Source: Hymenopus coronatus
Taxonomy: Eukaryota; Arthropoda; Insecta; Mantodea; Hymenopodidae
Length of the DNA stretch: 64,000 bases
Direction: 5' to 3'
NCBI GenBank assembly: GCA_030762935.1
Contig: CM060897.1
Location: forward strand, 109,024,176 to 109,088,175
This document shows positions 22,429 through 33,730 of this stretch, piece by piece; positions within the stretch are counted from its first letter, which is position 1; each line of letters starts with the position of its first letter. Below the pieces are notes generated by a model. It did no database searches. It saw only the letters and a program-made list of their open reading frames with translations, and was not told the origin of the DNA. Both the position numbers and the translations under genes were made by a program.

Positions 22429-23029
22429 ATCACGTCGAAAGCTGTTTTCTTCCCTTTCATTTTGTTATATAGTTCACGTGTTTTAAAGGAAGAATGCTGT
22501 GCTTGAGTGTTAGTACCCGAGCCTAAATCGACTCGGGCTACGAATTTCATTGTGTCCACATGTTATGCTACCAACGTTGGATACCAAATTTAAACCTATT
22601 GCTTCAATACATAAAATACGCGTAACTGGATATCCTCTTAGGGCAACATCCACAGCTACATATAGTACTGCTGTCCAGGTAAATAACAAAACTATGAATA
22701 CTATTCAAATGTCTATACCGCATCATTCGGGCACCTCTACAGTTAAAGTAAATAGAATCAGCTCTAAACCTCCAGCCAATCATGTTCCACGCTCATAACA
22801 CAAAGTAGCCCTACAAAAGAATAGGCTGTATTATAAATCCATGTGATGCCACACCGGTGAGAGTCTATATTTTTGCAGTTGTTAATATATTAGTTGCTTC
22901 ATGCAAATATCTGGTAAACATAAAAACATCTGACGAACTTTGCAGCAACCATTCCACCCCCATGTATCCGGCCCGCGAATAAATATATGATTTATTCCTT
23001 TCTTTAACTTTCTGCATAGCTCTCATTTT
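22429..23029. other. Unassigned; one 82-codon frame
   Basis: A plus-strand frame (22550-22798) is rich in T, S, P and N with no recognised domain. It may be part of the decayed hAT element downstream, or chance. Confidence 0.35.
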
Positions 23030-23622
23030 AGAATTTGATGGTAGATTTCAAGATTTTGAAGTATTTCGATCACAGATGGAAGTTTTCAACAGTGCCATGA
23101 GATGTTAGATAGAGTGACAGCCCGGGTATCTACGGTTAGAACTATGTGAGCTCCAATGTGATTGATTTGTCTCTTCAAACAACTGAGGCAACTGGTGTTG
23201 ATTTTTGAAAACTCATTTCAAAGGAACATTTTCCACACCTTAGAAACTCGGCTTTAAAACTTATTTCCATATTTGGTGCTACTTACATATCTGAAACTAC
23301 CTTCTCTGCTACGACAATAGTGAAATGAAAGTCTAGAAACAGATTTACTGATTCATTGTTCTCATATTCTTAAAATTGCAACATAAGAACTGGAAGTGGA
23401 TTTTACATCTTTTGTAAAAGATTTTAGAAACCTCATTTTTCTTAGTAAAAAACAATGATTGTTCCTTCACTGTGCATGTAATAATATTAAAAATAATATG
23501 CTTTTAAGTTGCCATTGCTGTTATTTTGTTTTTAATATACTTGTACTATTAATTTTCCTGGCCCTCAAGTAAGGTTTTTATCGTATTCTAGCCCTCAGTG
23601 CATTACTAATTGGCCATCACTG
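23030..23622 (+). pseudogene. hAT transposase C-terminal remnant with right TIR
   Basis: Across several frames the plus strand encodes FDGRFQDFEVF, then HLRNSALKLISIFGATYISE, TTFSATTIVK and, after a stop, KSRNRFTDSL. This is the hAT dimerisation region as seen in Buster/ZBED5-like transposases (L..IFG.TY.CE..FS.M...KS..R..LTD). TTGGCCATCACTG at 23610-23622, inverted CAGTGATGGCC, fits a hAT terminal repeat. The left end and catalytic part were not found. Confidence 0.65.
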
Positions 23623-23654
23623 ATCTAATTGTTTAAGTGTGTCGTATAATAATG

Positions 23655-24410
23655 TCTAATAGTTCCATAAAGGGTACTTCGCGAAAAAGGATTTTCCTAA
23701 AAATCTTCGTGTCGCATGCTTGGAAGTTGCAGAACTTAAGTATCAAGTTTGGTATTTAACCATTTTTCCTGTGTTATCTCTGCTTTAACTAAAAACGTTT
23801 TTGGTTCAAAGGACATATATGCACATATATGTATATATGCACATACACAGGTTGTCCACAAAGTAAATAAATATTTCGTGATTGAGGTAATTTACGAATG
23901 TCTTTTTGTTACAGGTTGATCACTGAGCAGCATGTTGACTATTCCTGAACATGTTGCCGCTGTCACATGGCGTCTACAGGATGTTCCGTGCGATAAGCTT
24001 CGACGCTTTCAACGGAAATTTAGAAAGGTGGACGAACGAATAAAGTCACATGGGAACTATTAAATACGTTTCAACGAATATACAATGTTGCTGACGAGTC
24101 TCGACCATATCGACCTTCCACAAGCGCAGCTGACCTTCCCAATACGAGAGTCAATTGAACCGAGTCCTAAATCCTATCATTCATGTCAATTGCAAATTCC
24201 GTCATGGAGATGGTGTAACACCTGCAAATGATATGCCCGCTTTTTCAAGGTGAATTTCAGCTCTTTGAACACTGATCGACCTGTAACAAAAAGACAATCG
24301 TAAGTCACCTCAATCATGAAATAGTTACTTATTTTGTGGACACCTTACACTTCCAGCAAATCTCGGCATCGAATTTTTGGATGGAGTACAAAATGTTTGT
24401 TACTATATTC
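23655..24410 (-). repeat. R-element interrupted by a mariner-type element
   Basis: Left part 23655-23845 (TTCCATAAAGGGTACTTCGC, AAATCTTCGTGTCGCATGCT). The right part resumes at about 24346 with CAAATCTCGGCATCGAATTT. The copy is partial at both ends. Confidence 0.75.
23846..24345 (+). mobile_element. Mariner-superfamily deletion derivative (copy 1)
   Basis: Inverted ends of about 80 bp (GGTTGTCCACAAAGTAAATA at left; TTACTTATTTTGTGGACACC at right), with TA at both outer sides. From an ATG at 23931 it encodes MLTIPEHVAAVTWRLQDVPC and RRFQRKFRK. This is the helix-turn-helix start typical of arthropod mariner-like proteins annotated as DUF4817; stops follow. The segment at about 24190-24275 is the reverse complement of the corresponding segment in copy 2 (48764-49224). 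Confidence 0.72.
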
Positions 24411-25021
24411 ACCAGGGAAAACAAAACGATTTCAAAAACATTATTTAAAGATGTAATTAATAGCTACAAGTATGAATATTCGTGCCATTCTGCGTAATTT
24501 GCTAAATTAGAATTTTGAAATTGTGTGTAAACTGAGAAACTAAAGACTTTGTGATTCTGCACCGGCAATTACCTGGTTTTTAAATTTCTAATATAGAGCG
24601 ATTGTATGTATAATATGAATACATTATTTGATAATGAATTCCTAATTGTGCATTTTGTTGCCTTACATTCTTACGTAAGTAAGTAGAAACACTTTTTAAG
24701 GAAGTAGAGTAAAGCATCTGATTTCTGTGTGTAAATAGTAAATAAATAATACGTTCATTCATATTAAATGCATACGAGTTGAATTATTTTGCCAGTACTT
24801 CCAAAGCGGATTTATTTCTGAAGGTGGATACATTTTTACGAGCTTCCAAAAAACTTAGCATTTCTAGAAATATGTTAAGCACACATTCGTTTCTGGAGAG
24901 AAAATATCACAACTATCTGAAAGTTTAATTCACATATGAAGACGATGAAGCAATACAACCCACGTGGAAGACGATGCTTCCAGTGAATAAAAGAAATTTT
25001 GGATTTGTTGATTTAACATTA
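24411..25021. other. No recognisable feature
   Basis: AT-rich spacer without match to the families in the window. Confidence 0.55.
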
Positions 25022-25851
25022 CATTCTCTACCTGTTCTGCAAATAGACTATTCTTACAAAATACTATTCATTTATCTACACCATGCTAATTGAGATAAAC
25101 ATTAGCAGACATTATTTAGTGTCTTCAGAAGGGAAATAAGGAAGTATAGATACTAGCCTAACGTGAAGTAAAATCTTTTAAAGGCTATCACTATGTAAAA
25201 CAATTGAAATTAGATTGTCTTTACATGGCTAGGAGTAATATAAAAGAGGTATGAAACGAAAGATGATTTCCGTTTGCGAAAAGCTTTAAGTAGCTTAAAA
25301 TTGAAATAAATTACACGAAATAGCTCGAAAATGGTTAAACAAAAATATGTATGTGACATAAATTGTCTGTTTTAACGAGATCCACGTCTTTTGTGGTGTA
25401 ATATTTTGTCTGCATGTTACGATTTACCAGTTACACAAAAGCTATATCAAAGTCATCCAGAATTCAGAGGATTTTTCTAGAAAATTCAGAGGAAATTTCT
25501 AGAAAATTCCTTTGTCATAGAATATATTACATGTATGGTCTTTTAATCAAAACTGTTGGAGCCACTTTTGAGAAAATCAACATTTTCGGAAAATTTTCTA
25601 TATGAATGGTAGTTGGGGTGTAGGGAATTTCCTGAAAATTTCTGTGCCGCATCCTTCAAAGATAATGACTTTAAATACTAAATTTGGTATTTGTCTGATC
25701 TTTCGTTTCTGAATTATGCTGTCCACATGTACAGACAGACTTTTTTTAAAAACTTCTCTTCTTTGTATTCAGAGGATACTAAAACGCGAATTTTCGGTGA
25801 AATCCAGGTATGGGATTTTTGGGTGGAATACAATATTGTTCTAAAGAAAGT
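25022..25851 (-). repeat. R-element, near full length
   Basis: Starts at TTCTCTACCTGTTCTGC without the outer hairpin. It has the full body with a short duplicated stretch near 25465-25510 (TTTTTCTAGAAAATTCAGAG / ATTTCTAGAAAATTCC). The microsatellite is reduced to ACAGACAGAC and the end is decayed, GAATACAATATTGTTCTAAA. Confidence 0.8.
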
Positions 25852-26305
25852 AAACATATAGGGGTGTCATTCGAAATTTCAAAGTGAAGGTAGCTGCGGA
25901 TGAAGGGGTAAAATCTAAAACGCTATTAAGACCTGTTTTAAGCTTCCCCCTCAATATCTAAGTTGATATTTATTTAAAAATTGAATGGCATTTCAGTAAA
26001 TTTTTACTTAAGCTGGGAAGTTTTGAAATGCATAACTCGTTCATTGAAAGCAAACACTACAAACTGCAATCTAGGTAGAGATTGTAAAAGCTATGCTTAA
26101 GTTTGCAGTACTCTGGGCTACAGGGTTACGGGATTAATATTTTAAAGTAGTAAGTGGGTTAGCGTGCAACCCCACATTCTTCTTCCTTATAGCTCTCGCT
26201 CTCTAGGGGAAATCTGGGACAGTCGGCGCATGATGAAAAAGCACCAGGGACAATGGTAGTGACCTACCTCTACTTTTCTGGAAGACGATTGACACTTCAA
26301 CCGAA
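25852..26305. other. No recognisable feature
   Basis: Unassigned sequence; no convincing open frame. Confidence 0.5.
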
Positions 26306-27242
26306 ATAGATGCTTCTTTGCATGGCTCGAACTTCTGTTTATCAAAAGTATGTTTTTTAAAATGGTCGTCTCCTTAGCGCGGTGGTAGCGTTGCTACTTA
26401 CCAAGCGGGAGACCTGGGTTCGATCCCCAGTACCGGCGTGGGGGTTTTCCTCCGCTGGGAGACCTGGTCCGGGGTGCACTCAGCCTCGTAAGGTGCCTGG
26501 GGGGCCAATTGAGGAGCTACTTGATGGAAAAGTAGCGGCTCCAGGTCATGAGGACCGCATTAACCGGCTGGGGGGATTCGAGGCGCTGACCACGTCTCAC
26601 CCTCCAATACTGCACCCCATCCATGACGTCTGTAGTGGACCGAGATGGGGGACGCAGCGGCCGGGCGGTAGGCCAAGGTTCCCCGTGAGCTGTCGTGCCA
26701 TGGAGTTATGTTTTTTAAAATAAAAATCAATAACAAGAAATATCTCTGAAACTGATAGCTCTACAGAAAATGCAAAGGACATAAATTGTTTATTTTGGTG
26801 GGATCTACATTTTTGTGTAGTATATTTTTGTCTACCTCTTACGGTTTACCAGTTATGCAGAAGTAATTCAGACTGAAGGGGTCTTCAGAGTCTACTCCCA
26901 GAAAATTCAAAATAAACATTTTATTTTGATGCAAATATGCATATATATAATACATGGTATTTTAATCAAGATCGTTAGACATTTTTGAGATAATAAACAT
27001 TTTCGAAAATTTTTCCGTCTAAGGTTTAGTTCGGGGGGGGGGTGATTTTCTTGAAAAGTTTCGAGTAGTATCCTTGGGAGAGACTAAAAAATACCAAGCT
27101 TGATATTTAACGGAACTTTTAAGGCTGTTGTCCACAGACACACACTGACCTTTTTCTAAAACTGTTTTTTTATTTAGGGGACTCGAAACATATGTTTACG
27201 GTGAAAACTCCATTACGTGCATAATACGTGCCAGAAAGTAAA
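26306..27242 (-). repeat. R-element interrupted by a SINE
   Basis: R sequence CTTCTTTGCATGGCTCGAAC at the left is split after TATGTTTTTTAAAA. It continues from 26722 (AATCAATAACAAGAAATATC) to a decayed 3' palindrome near 27215-27240 (TACGTGCATAATACG, AGAAAGTAA). Confidence 0.82.
26364..26707 (+). mobile_element. tRNA-derived SINE, family E, with 14-bp duplication
   Basis: 344 bp, GC-rich. The head has TTAGCGCGGTGGTAGCG (A box) and GGTTCGATCCCCAG (B box). Then GGGGGTTTTCCTCCGCTGGG, AGGTCATGAGGACCGC and AGGCCAAGGTTCCCCGTGAG. The direct repeat ATGTTTTTTAAAAT at 26350-26363 and 26708-26721 gives exact boundaries. The 113-codon frame through it is not a gene. Low divergence from tRNA consensus boxes suggests a relatively young copy. 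Confidence 0.93.
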
Positions 27243-27399
27243 CATGTTAAACTAAATATTATAATACAGTTTTTGAGCTACTCAGCATGATGTTGAAAAT
27301 TTGTAAAGGAAAATCTGTTGAGTTGGATGATATATCTCGAGTAGCAATGCATTACTCGTACGAATCAGATAGCCAAATGGCTGGAAAAGGAACATTTAA

Positions 27400-28775
27400 T
27401 GCACTCGAGTAGTCGGCGTTCTGGTTTCTCATCCAGGGTCTCCAGGTTCGATTCCCGGCCAGCGCGGAGAATTTTACTTTGACCAGAATCATTCTCTTTT
27501 CCCCACAGAGTCTGAAAGTATGAATGTTGTGGCGTATAGTGCTGGTAGACGTACCTGTTGGGGCTGGGCTGCGCAGTGACGACTGGTCCTCTCTCCGGCG
27601 TTGCAGCTGCTAAAGTCTATTCTCGATGTTCCTCGGCTATTGGTGGGCTCAGCGACGAAAAATTGAGACCTATTTATATCTAGCTTTGGTATTTAGCTAC
27701 GGTGATCTCCAGGGAGTGGTACGGGAATTAACTTAAATAACGTCGGCACTTTTCGTTCAATCAAGGTTTATTTCTCTTTTTTAAGCGATCCCGAGAATGT
27801 TCCTGGCGCGATTGAGTTTCGATAATTTCCCTCAAACAAGAGCGTAACGCACATGAAGGTAACTAAACCTTACGCGGCGACGAGTGCAACTGTTACATGC
27901 ACGATAATTGTAGACACTTTAAATTTTCGCCGTGGCTTCCTTACGCGTGACATTTATTTCAACTGTGTGAATCACTGTAATAACTGTACTATATTTATGA
28001 AGATTCTTGTTTCTCTTGTTTCAGGCATCACAGAGTCTACGTGTAGTTACATTCCAACTGCCTATCACTATAATAACTCGACTAATTCGTGCATACTCTG
28101 GCTTTGTGCGTCGCAGGTTTTCCCTTGGAGTTACATCTCAACTGCGTCAAAATTGCGGCGAATACTCTATATTTATAACAAATTCTACCCACGCGCAAAA
28201 CCCTCAAATCGTAAACTCATTGGTCCATTTTTGGCGCCGAAAATGGCTTGGGGTGCGCTTCTGCCGTGACCTGATTAATTGTAATTGGTCAATGCGACTT
28301 TCACGTGATTCTTGGCCTAAATTTCCTCGTGGTTCCCCGGTTTATGTCGCCTTCACATTCTCTTGCGGAGACGTGACCACACAATAGCGTCTTTCCCCTC
28401 TTGCAATAGACAAAGAAATAGTGTAAACAACTGAATTCGTTGCTTGAGAACTCTGGGGTTGAAGATAGAAACGCTTTCCAGGAACAATCTCTCTGAACAT
28501 CCAATATACAATAAATACATTATATCTTACTTACTAATTAACCTAAACAATTTAATCAATTACAAACATTAGCTATGCACTTATTCACATGGGCGATAAT
28601 CCGTCTCAATGTGTGACTGAATTATGTGCGTTTTAAGGTATGGAATTGAAAAACTAAAGTTAAAAAAACCTAGAATTTAGGGAGCAGAACACCAGAAGCT
28701 ATTTCTCAAGTCAAAGCTTCTGATATGGCTACAGAAATTGAAGTGGGCTATACAAATGAAATAGTAAATAAATAA
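27400..28775 (+). mobile_element. tRNA-derived SINE, family A, split by a candidate LTR
   Basis: Head and B box (CAGGTTCGATTCCCGGCC) and CCCACAGAGTCTGAAAG precede 27527. From 28609 the family A body continues with ATGTGTGACTG, then GATATGGCTACAGAAATTGA, GTGGGCTATACAAATGAAAT and an A-rich tail. Joining the two halves at ATGT restores the order seen in the copy at 22175. Confidence 0.85.
27528..28608 (+). mobile_element. Candidate solo LTR (1.08 kb) inside the SINE
   Basis: The insert begins TGTGGCG and ends CCGTCTCA, i.e. TG...CA. It is flanked by ATGT on both sides (27524-27527, 28609-28612) exactly where the host SINE is interrupted. It has a TATA-like CTATTTATATC (about 27670), an AATAAA at about 28510, and higher CpG than its surroundings. 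No primer-binding site or coding region follows, so recombination to a solo LTR is likely. Four degenerate units around CAACTG lie at 27880-28150. The 138-codon frame at 27853-28269 shows no known domain. A non-LTR insertion with a 4-bp duplication cannot be excluded. Confidence 0.65.
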
Positions 28776-28868
28776 AAAGATCGAACAGTATGTTGACCAC
28801 ACTTCAAAATATAATTCTGCGTAGAGATTGACTCTATACAATCAAGAATTATGCCGAGTATAATACAA

Positions 28869-29534
28869 GGGTCATCCAGAAAGTGACAGATGATCTGGCG
28901 TAACTAAATAATAACGAAAGTTATCAACACGAAACTTTATTTACAAAACTACAGTACCTTACTTTATTTGTCAACGCAGTCTCCATTCTGTCAATACATT
29001 AATTGTCACATGGTATCAGTTTTTCAATGCCGATGACATACTTTTCTACTGCCAAATAACTTATTCGGTTTTTTGAATGCACAAAATGTTCGGCCAATGA
29101 ATTTTATAGACAAATAACGCAAGTGTATAGTGATAATGCAATGAATGAGTCTTCAGTGAGGAAATTGCATAACTTACGAGTAATCAAGGGTGAACAAGTG
29201 TGTATGAAAAATACCGCAGTGGAAGTTCATCAATCATTAAGGAGGAGTTGAAAGCAAGATGAAAGAATTAAGAAAAACCGGTGTTTCATTTTGGACACCG
29301 TATATGACTTTTGAATGGAAAATATTTCCCAATCAATGAAGACATCGAAGTGGCAGTGATATCTTGGCTCATATCTTTAACGGTGGAAGAATATAACATT
29401 TGCATTGAAAATAAATATCTTGATAGCAATGACGATTACGTTGAAAAATAGAGCCTGACTTTGAAAATAAAGTTTTGTGCTCATAACTTTCCTTATTATT
29501 TAATTATGCCAATTCGCCTGTCATTTTCTGGATG
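28869..29534 (+). mobile_element. Mariner-like fold-back derivative (copy A)
   Basis: The ends are long inverted repeats: GGTCATCCAGAAAGTGACAG at left, and CCTGTCATTTTCTGGATG at right preceded by ATAAAGTTTTGTGCTCATAA. About 90 bp are shared in inverted orientation. The interior keeps patches such as NESSVRKLHN and VIKGEQVCMK, reminiscent of mariner N-terminal regions, with frameshifts. No catalytic core. Confidence 0.7.
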
Positions 29535-30300
29535 TTGTTATCATGATTATCATGTGTAAAATATATACATACTAGGACTAAAAAGTTTTCGGTACGTGTT
29601 CTTTTTTCGCGAAGTGAATAATGCAAAGTTGTTTATTTGTATTGTAAGATAACCAATTACTCTACATTATTAGAGGGTAGTAGGTTCAGGATAAAGCTAT
29701 CTCGCGCATCCGTTGGGGGAAGCATATGGCCTCAGGGTTTAAGGAGAGAGATCGGGGAGCAACAAGGGTGCGAGGAGAAACAGTGCTTTTATATCATTAA
29801 ATGGTCAGGGAGCTACGGGAAGAAACCCAATGAATGGATTGCCCTATTCCACAGAACTCACTTGGTGCATCCAAATCTTCTGGAAGCTACTTTTAACCCT
29901 TACTGTCAACATCAATCCAGAATGCGTCCGGCAGTGTCTGTACTTTGATGTAAGGGCTCTTAGTGACGTAGTTATTGGAGCCTTTATAGCTAAAACTATG
30001 CTTATGGCAGAGTTGTGCCTATGAGGCCACACTGTATCAGTATTTACATCGACTGCCACCAATATCGATTGCTCAAACTGGTGCAATATTACCTCTTGCT
30101 AATTGAAATATAATTTATTGAAAACGACCGTTGGGTAGCCTACAATATATGAGGCACTAACATCGTGATGTCACTTCCGTAAAAGTTTCATGACCTCAGT
30201 ATTTATTACAAACTTATAACTGGACTTTGTTTCTTGTGCGATAGTTGTTCATGTATTTCAGAATGTAAATTGCAGAACGATGCGTAAATGTGAAACTCTT
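29535..30300. other. Unassigned; 103-codon plus and 80-codon minus frames
   Basis: The frames at 29637-29948 (+) and 29844-30086 (-) overlap and neither has recognisable motifs. The stretch is somewhat GC-richer than average and may be a decayed element. Confidence 0.4.
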
Positions 30301-31082
30301 TTTACTTTCTCTATTAAGTACTATGTGCGTAAAGGAATATTAGATTCCACCCAAAATACAATACCGAGATTTCACGAATATGCATGTTTTGAGGACCTCT
30401 GGTTTCTAAAAAATGCTTTTTTAGAATACGTCCTCATTTGTATAAGTGTCTGTGGTAGTATAACTCAAAATCGAACACGCAGATTTTCAGGAAAATACCC
30501 AACCCAAACTACCATTTGTACGGAAAATTTATTGAGATTTTTGATTTTATCAGAAAATGCAATAACGATTTTCATTAAAATATCGCATACTAAACATATT
30601 CACATAAAAATAGATGTACACCGTGAATTTATTGTAAATAACTTTGAAGTTGTCTTTATTCTGAATGACCTTTGCTAAACCGTAACAAATAGTTAAAGAT
30701 GTACTATATAAAAATGTAGAGCTTGATGACAAATGGAATTTATGTACATACGATTTCCGGGATATTTTTTGTTATTTGTGTGAAAAAATTACAATACTTT
30801 AAATTTTTATTAAATGGGAAATTGTTATTCATTTTTCATCCTGGTCTTGAAGAGAAGGGAAGTTCAATTGCATCAGATAGCGATTGACTTTAAAAAGATT
30901 TGACTATCACTTTAGTCTAGTGTGTTCCTCTATTTCCAACTCTAATTATAACGAATAATGTAATAAAACCGTTGCTGCTAATTTTATCCCAATTAGCAGA
31001 GAGAGAAGAATGATGTGTTGTACGGATAATTTATTGCAGAATAGGTAGAGAAAGACATATGTATTGAACAGATTAGATTTTT
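30301..31082 (+). repeat. R-element, near full length, microsatellite lost
   Basis: TTTACTTTCTCTATTAAG, a decayed palindrome, CAAAATACAATACCGAGATT, only TTTGTATAAGTGTCTGTGG left of the GT tract, full body, and GAACAGATTAGATTTTT end. Confidence 0.82.
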
Positions 31083-31269
31083 AATATACTATTCTCATAC
31101 GAAGATATTAAAAATGCTTGAATATTATTATGATGAAGGGCAATGAAAAAGAAAACTAGATCTAAGCCGTGCATAAACGATTTTGCGATATTTTCAAGAA
31201 TGTTTCCGAGCACGTTACACATGTTGGCACTTATTGTACGTCAGACACCAGGAGGATAGGATAAGATTT

Positions 31270-31664
31270 ATATTGACGGACGGCCGAAACCGGACCGCGG
31301 GAAGAGTTACCTTTGAGGGTCCCTAAAATAATCCAAGCAGTTCTTCATCTGTACACGGGGAGCACTAGAAGTTCGAAACTCTAATTCTGAGCGAACCCCC
31401 TTGGTCCCACAGACGACTCCAATGCCATTCGGTCGGCGAGAGTTGTATTTCCGCAATCTTCACAGACACTTACAGCCATGAAGGAGACCGGGTGGATAAA
31501 ATCGATATGAATGACCGGACAGGAGCTTCTGGGGAATGAAGGAATCTCCCCAGCATTGACCTTACCGGAAAACCCCCCGAAAGAGAAGTCGGTCACGGAA
31601 ATCGAACCCACGACCTCCCGAATGCCAGTCTCAGACGAAACGCTGAGCCACCTGACTCGGTGTA
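31270..31664 (-). mobile_element. tRNA-derived SINE, family G
   Basis: On the minus strand the head has GGTGGCTCAGCGTTTCG (A box) and GGGTTCGATTTCC (B box). A long GC-rich body follows with GGGGGGTTTTCCGGTAAGG, CCCCAGAAGCTCC, GGTCTCCTTCATGGCTGTAA and GTTCGCTCAGAATTAGAG. About 390 bp, the longest SINE here. The opposite 76-codon frames are artefacts of its composition. Confidence 0.8.
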
Positions 31665-31841
31665 AATTAAACTATAGTAACTTATTTCTGCATTAATTAC
31701 AAAGTTTGAGAACCTTTTAAACTTAGTAGTATTTCTTAACGTTATATAACAACATTTGTACTGTTATTTAAATAATTCCTGTCATATTTCGATTCCATGC
31801 CCTACAAATGGACGACTTAAAGCTACCGAACCCAAGAATAA

Positions 31842-32554
31842 AAAACTGATATTTTCCATTCACATGAGTTTCTCTACCAGTTCTGTAAACAAACCATTGT
31901 TACAAAAGATTGTTCGTTTATCTACATCATACTGATCATTAGCAGTAATTGTCTTATTAGTTGCTGTATTCTAAGCAGAAGTGAAATGAGGGGATATATT
32001 AGGCCAAAGCGATAGTCAATCTTTTAAAAGCTGGTCGTTATGTGAACAATTCAAGTAGAACAAACGAGAGATGAAGTGAAAGGTGGCTTACCGTTTGAAA
32101 AACATTACGTAGTTTACAACTGAAATCAATAACTCCTCGAAAACAAATAAAATAAATATATATTACATAAATTATGTGTTTTAAGAAGCAACACATTTTG
32201 TGTAATAAGATTTTGTCGATCTCGTCGCAAAATTCAACAACATTCATGCAGAATGAAGAGGTCTTCTAAGGCTATTCCCAAAAATTGAGATATACATTTT
32301 ATTTGTGATGTTTAATGTTTCTGTTTGGTATTAAATATTGGTATTTAAAGCAATTTTCGTGTTTGAGTAATGATGTCTACAGACGTACACACAGACAGAG
32401 AGACACATACACCAATTTACCTTTCTCTAAAAATGTATTTTTGGATTTAGGAGGTCTCAAAACATATATTTTTGGTGAAATCCTGATATTGAATTTTTGT
32501 TGAAATACAATACCTTCTATACACGCTATGTACATAGAACGTATTGAGAAAACC
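31842..32554 (-). repeat. R-element, near full length
   Basis: AAAAAACTGATATTTTCCAT with ATGAGTTTCTCTACC, reduced body, ACACACAGACAGAGAGACAC microsatellite and CTATGTACATAG palindrome core near 32528-32539. Confidence 0.85.
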
Positions 32555-32576
32555 ATTACATGAATAACTTAATGTT

Positions 32577-33730
32577 AGATATTTCTCTAGCATATACAGT
32601 GCACATAGCAGGTAAAGGCAATTTAAGGGTATGGTCTGTGTGTGTATGTGTGTGTGAACAGCATAACTCAAAAACAAAAAGTCCCGAGCTTGATATTTAA
32701 GTTCAGCATCTTTAAAGGTGCTATAAGAAGATTTTAAAGAAATTTCTCCCATCCTCAAACTACCCTTTATATGGAACACTTTTCGAATATTTTGATTTTC
32801 TCAAATGTGACTCTAATGACTTTAATTAAAAAAACTCTAAGTTTAAAATATTGTAATTACAAAAAACATATGTATTGGAATTAATGAGCACAGCAGTTTC
32901 CATTAAATTAACTTTATATACCACTAGAGCACTACGTAATACAACACTTTACACTTATGGTACGAAATAACTGAGTCACTGGCTTAGCATGCGCCACACA
33001 CTAGATTGGCTTTTTAATTCAGTTCACACACCGGCATTTGCCGGCCCCTTATATAGTCCGTAGCCGGGCTTCGAAGATACCAACCAGTCTTAGAAATTAT
33101 GGGAAAATATAGATTTATCCATTTAGAAAGAGAGTACTCTGGAAGAAGAAACTTTAGGGCCTAGGTATAAAGAAGGTCCGAGAAGTGTTGCAGGGAAACA
33201 TACAAAGGCTACTGTGCGCATTCGCTCTCTGTTAACAGCGGGCAAAGCAGCGACCCCTTCAGCAGTCGCTCAGGCGAGTGATGCAATATCTTGAATTTTA
33301 TGGGAAGTCCTGTTTTTGCTGGACAACTTTTGCACCACTGGTAAATTGTATGAGAGAGACCAAATTTTACTACACAAAATTGTAGATCTCTTTATTCCAC
33401 ACAATGTATATGGCAAATGTTTTGTGAAGTTAGCCATTTCCAAAGATATTCCTTGTTAGTGGTTTCAATTTTCCAATACTTAGATTTTTCTCAAATGCGA
33501 AGTCGTTATTCACTTTGTTAATCTTGGTCATGCAAAGAGAATTGCATCACAAGACGACTAGCTTTTAAAATATTTGACTGTCGCTTTAGCGAGGTATATT
33601 CCCTTACCTCCATTATTCTTAGAAGGAACTAAGTATTACAATATAGAGAGCAGAAGAAACGTTTCTGAGAGCAGTTTGATGCAGATAGAAAAGAAAATGC
33701 ATGTGGATTGAACATATCACCTTTTGTTTT
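32577..33730 (+). repeat. R-element interrupted by about 0.4 kb
   Basis: 5' part 32577-32879 (ATTTCTCTAGCATATACAGT, GTGTGTGTATGTGTGTGTG) and 3' part from about 33281 (ATCTTGAATTTTATGGGAAG) to TTGAACATATCACC. The start lies head-to-head with the preceding copy only about 25 bp away. Confidence 0.8.
32880..33280 (+). mobile_element. Unclassified 0.4 kb insertion in R
   Basis: Non-R sequence separating two adjoining parts of the R body. It holds two TATA-like sites (TTTATATACC at about 32912 and CTTATATAGTCC at about 33050) and GC-rich CACCGGCATTTGCCGGCCCC. Possibly an LTR or promoter-bearing non-autonomous element. No clear inverted or direct terminal repeats were found by eye. Confidence 0.45.

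Noticed and set aside
26382..26723. 113-codon frame, GC-rich and protein-like
   Set aside because: It coincides with a SINE bounded by a 14-bp target duplication and has no conserved domain.
27853..28387. Overlapping 138- and 126-codon frames
   Set aside because: Both lie in the candidate LTR and overlap in different frames without motifs; likely open by chance in GC-richer sequence.
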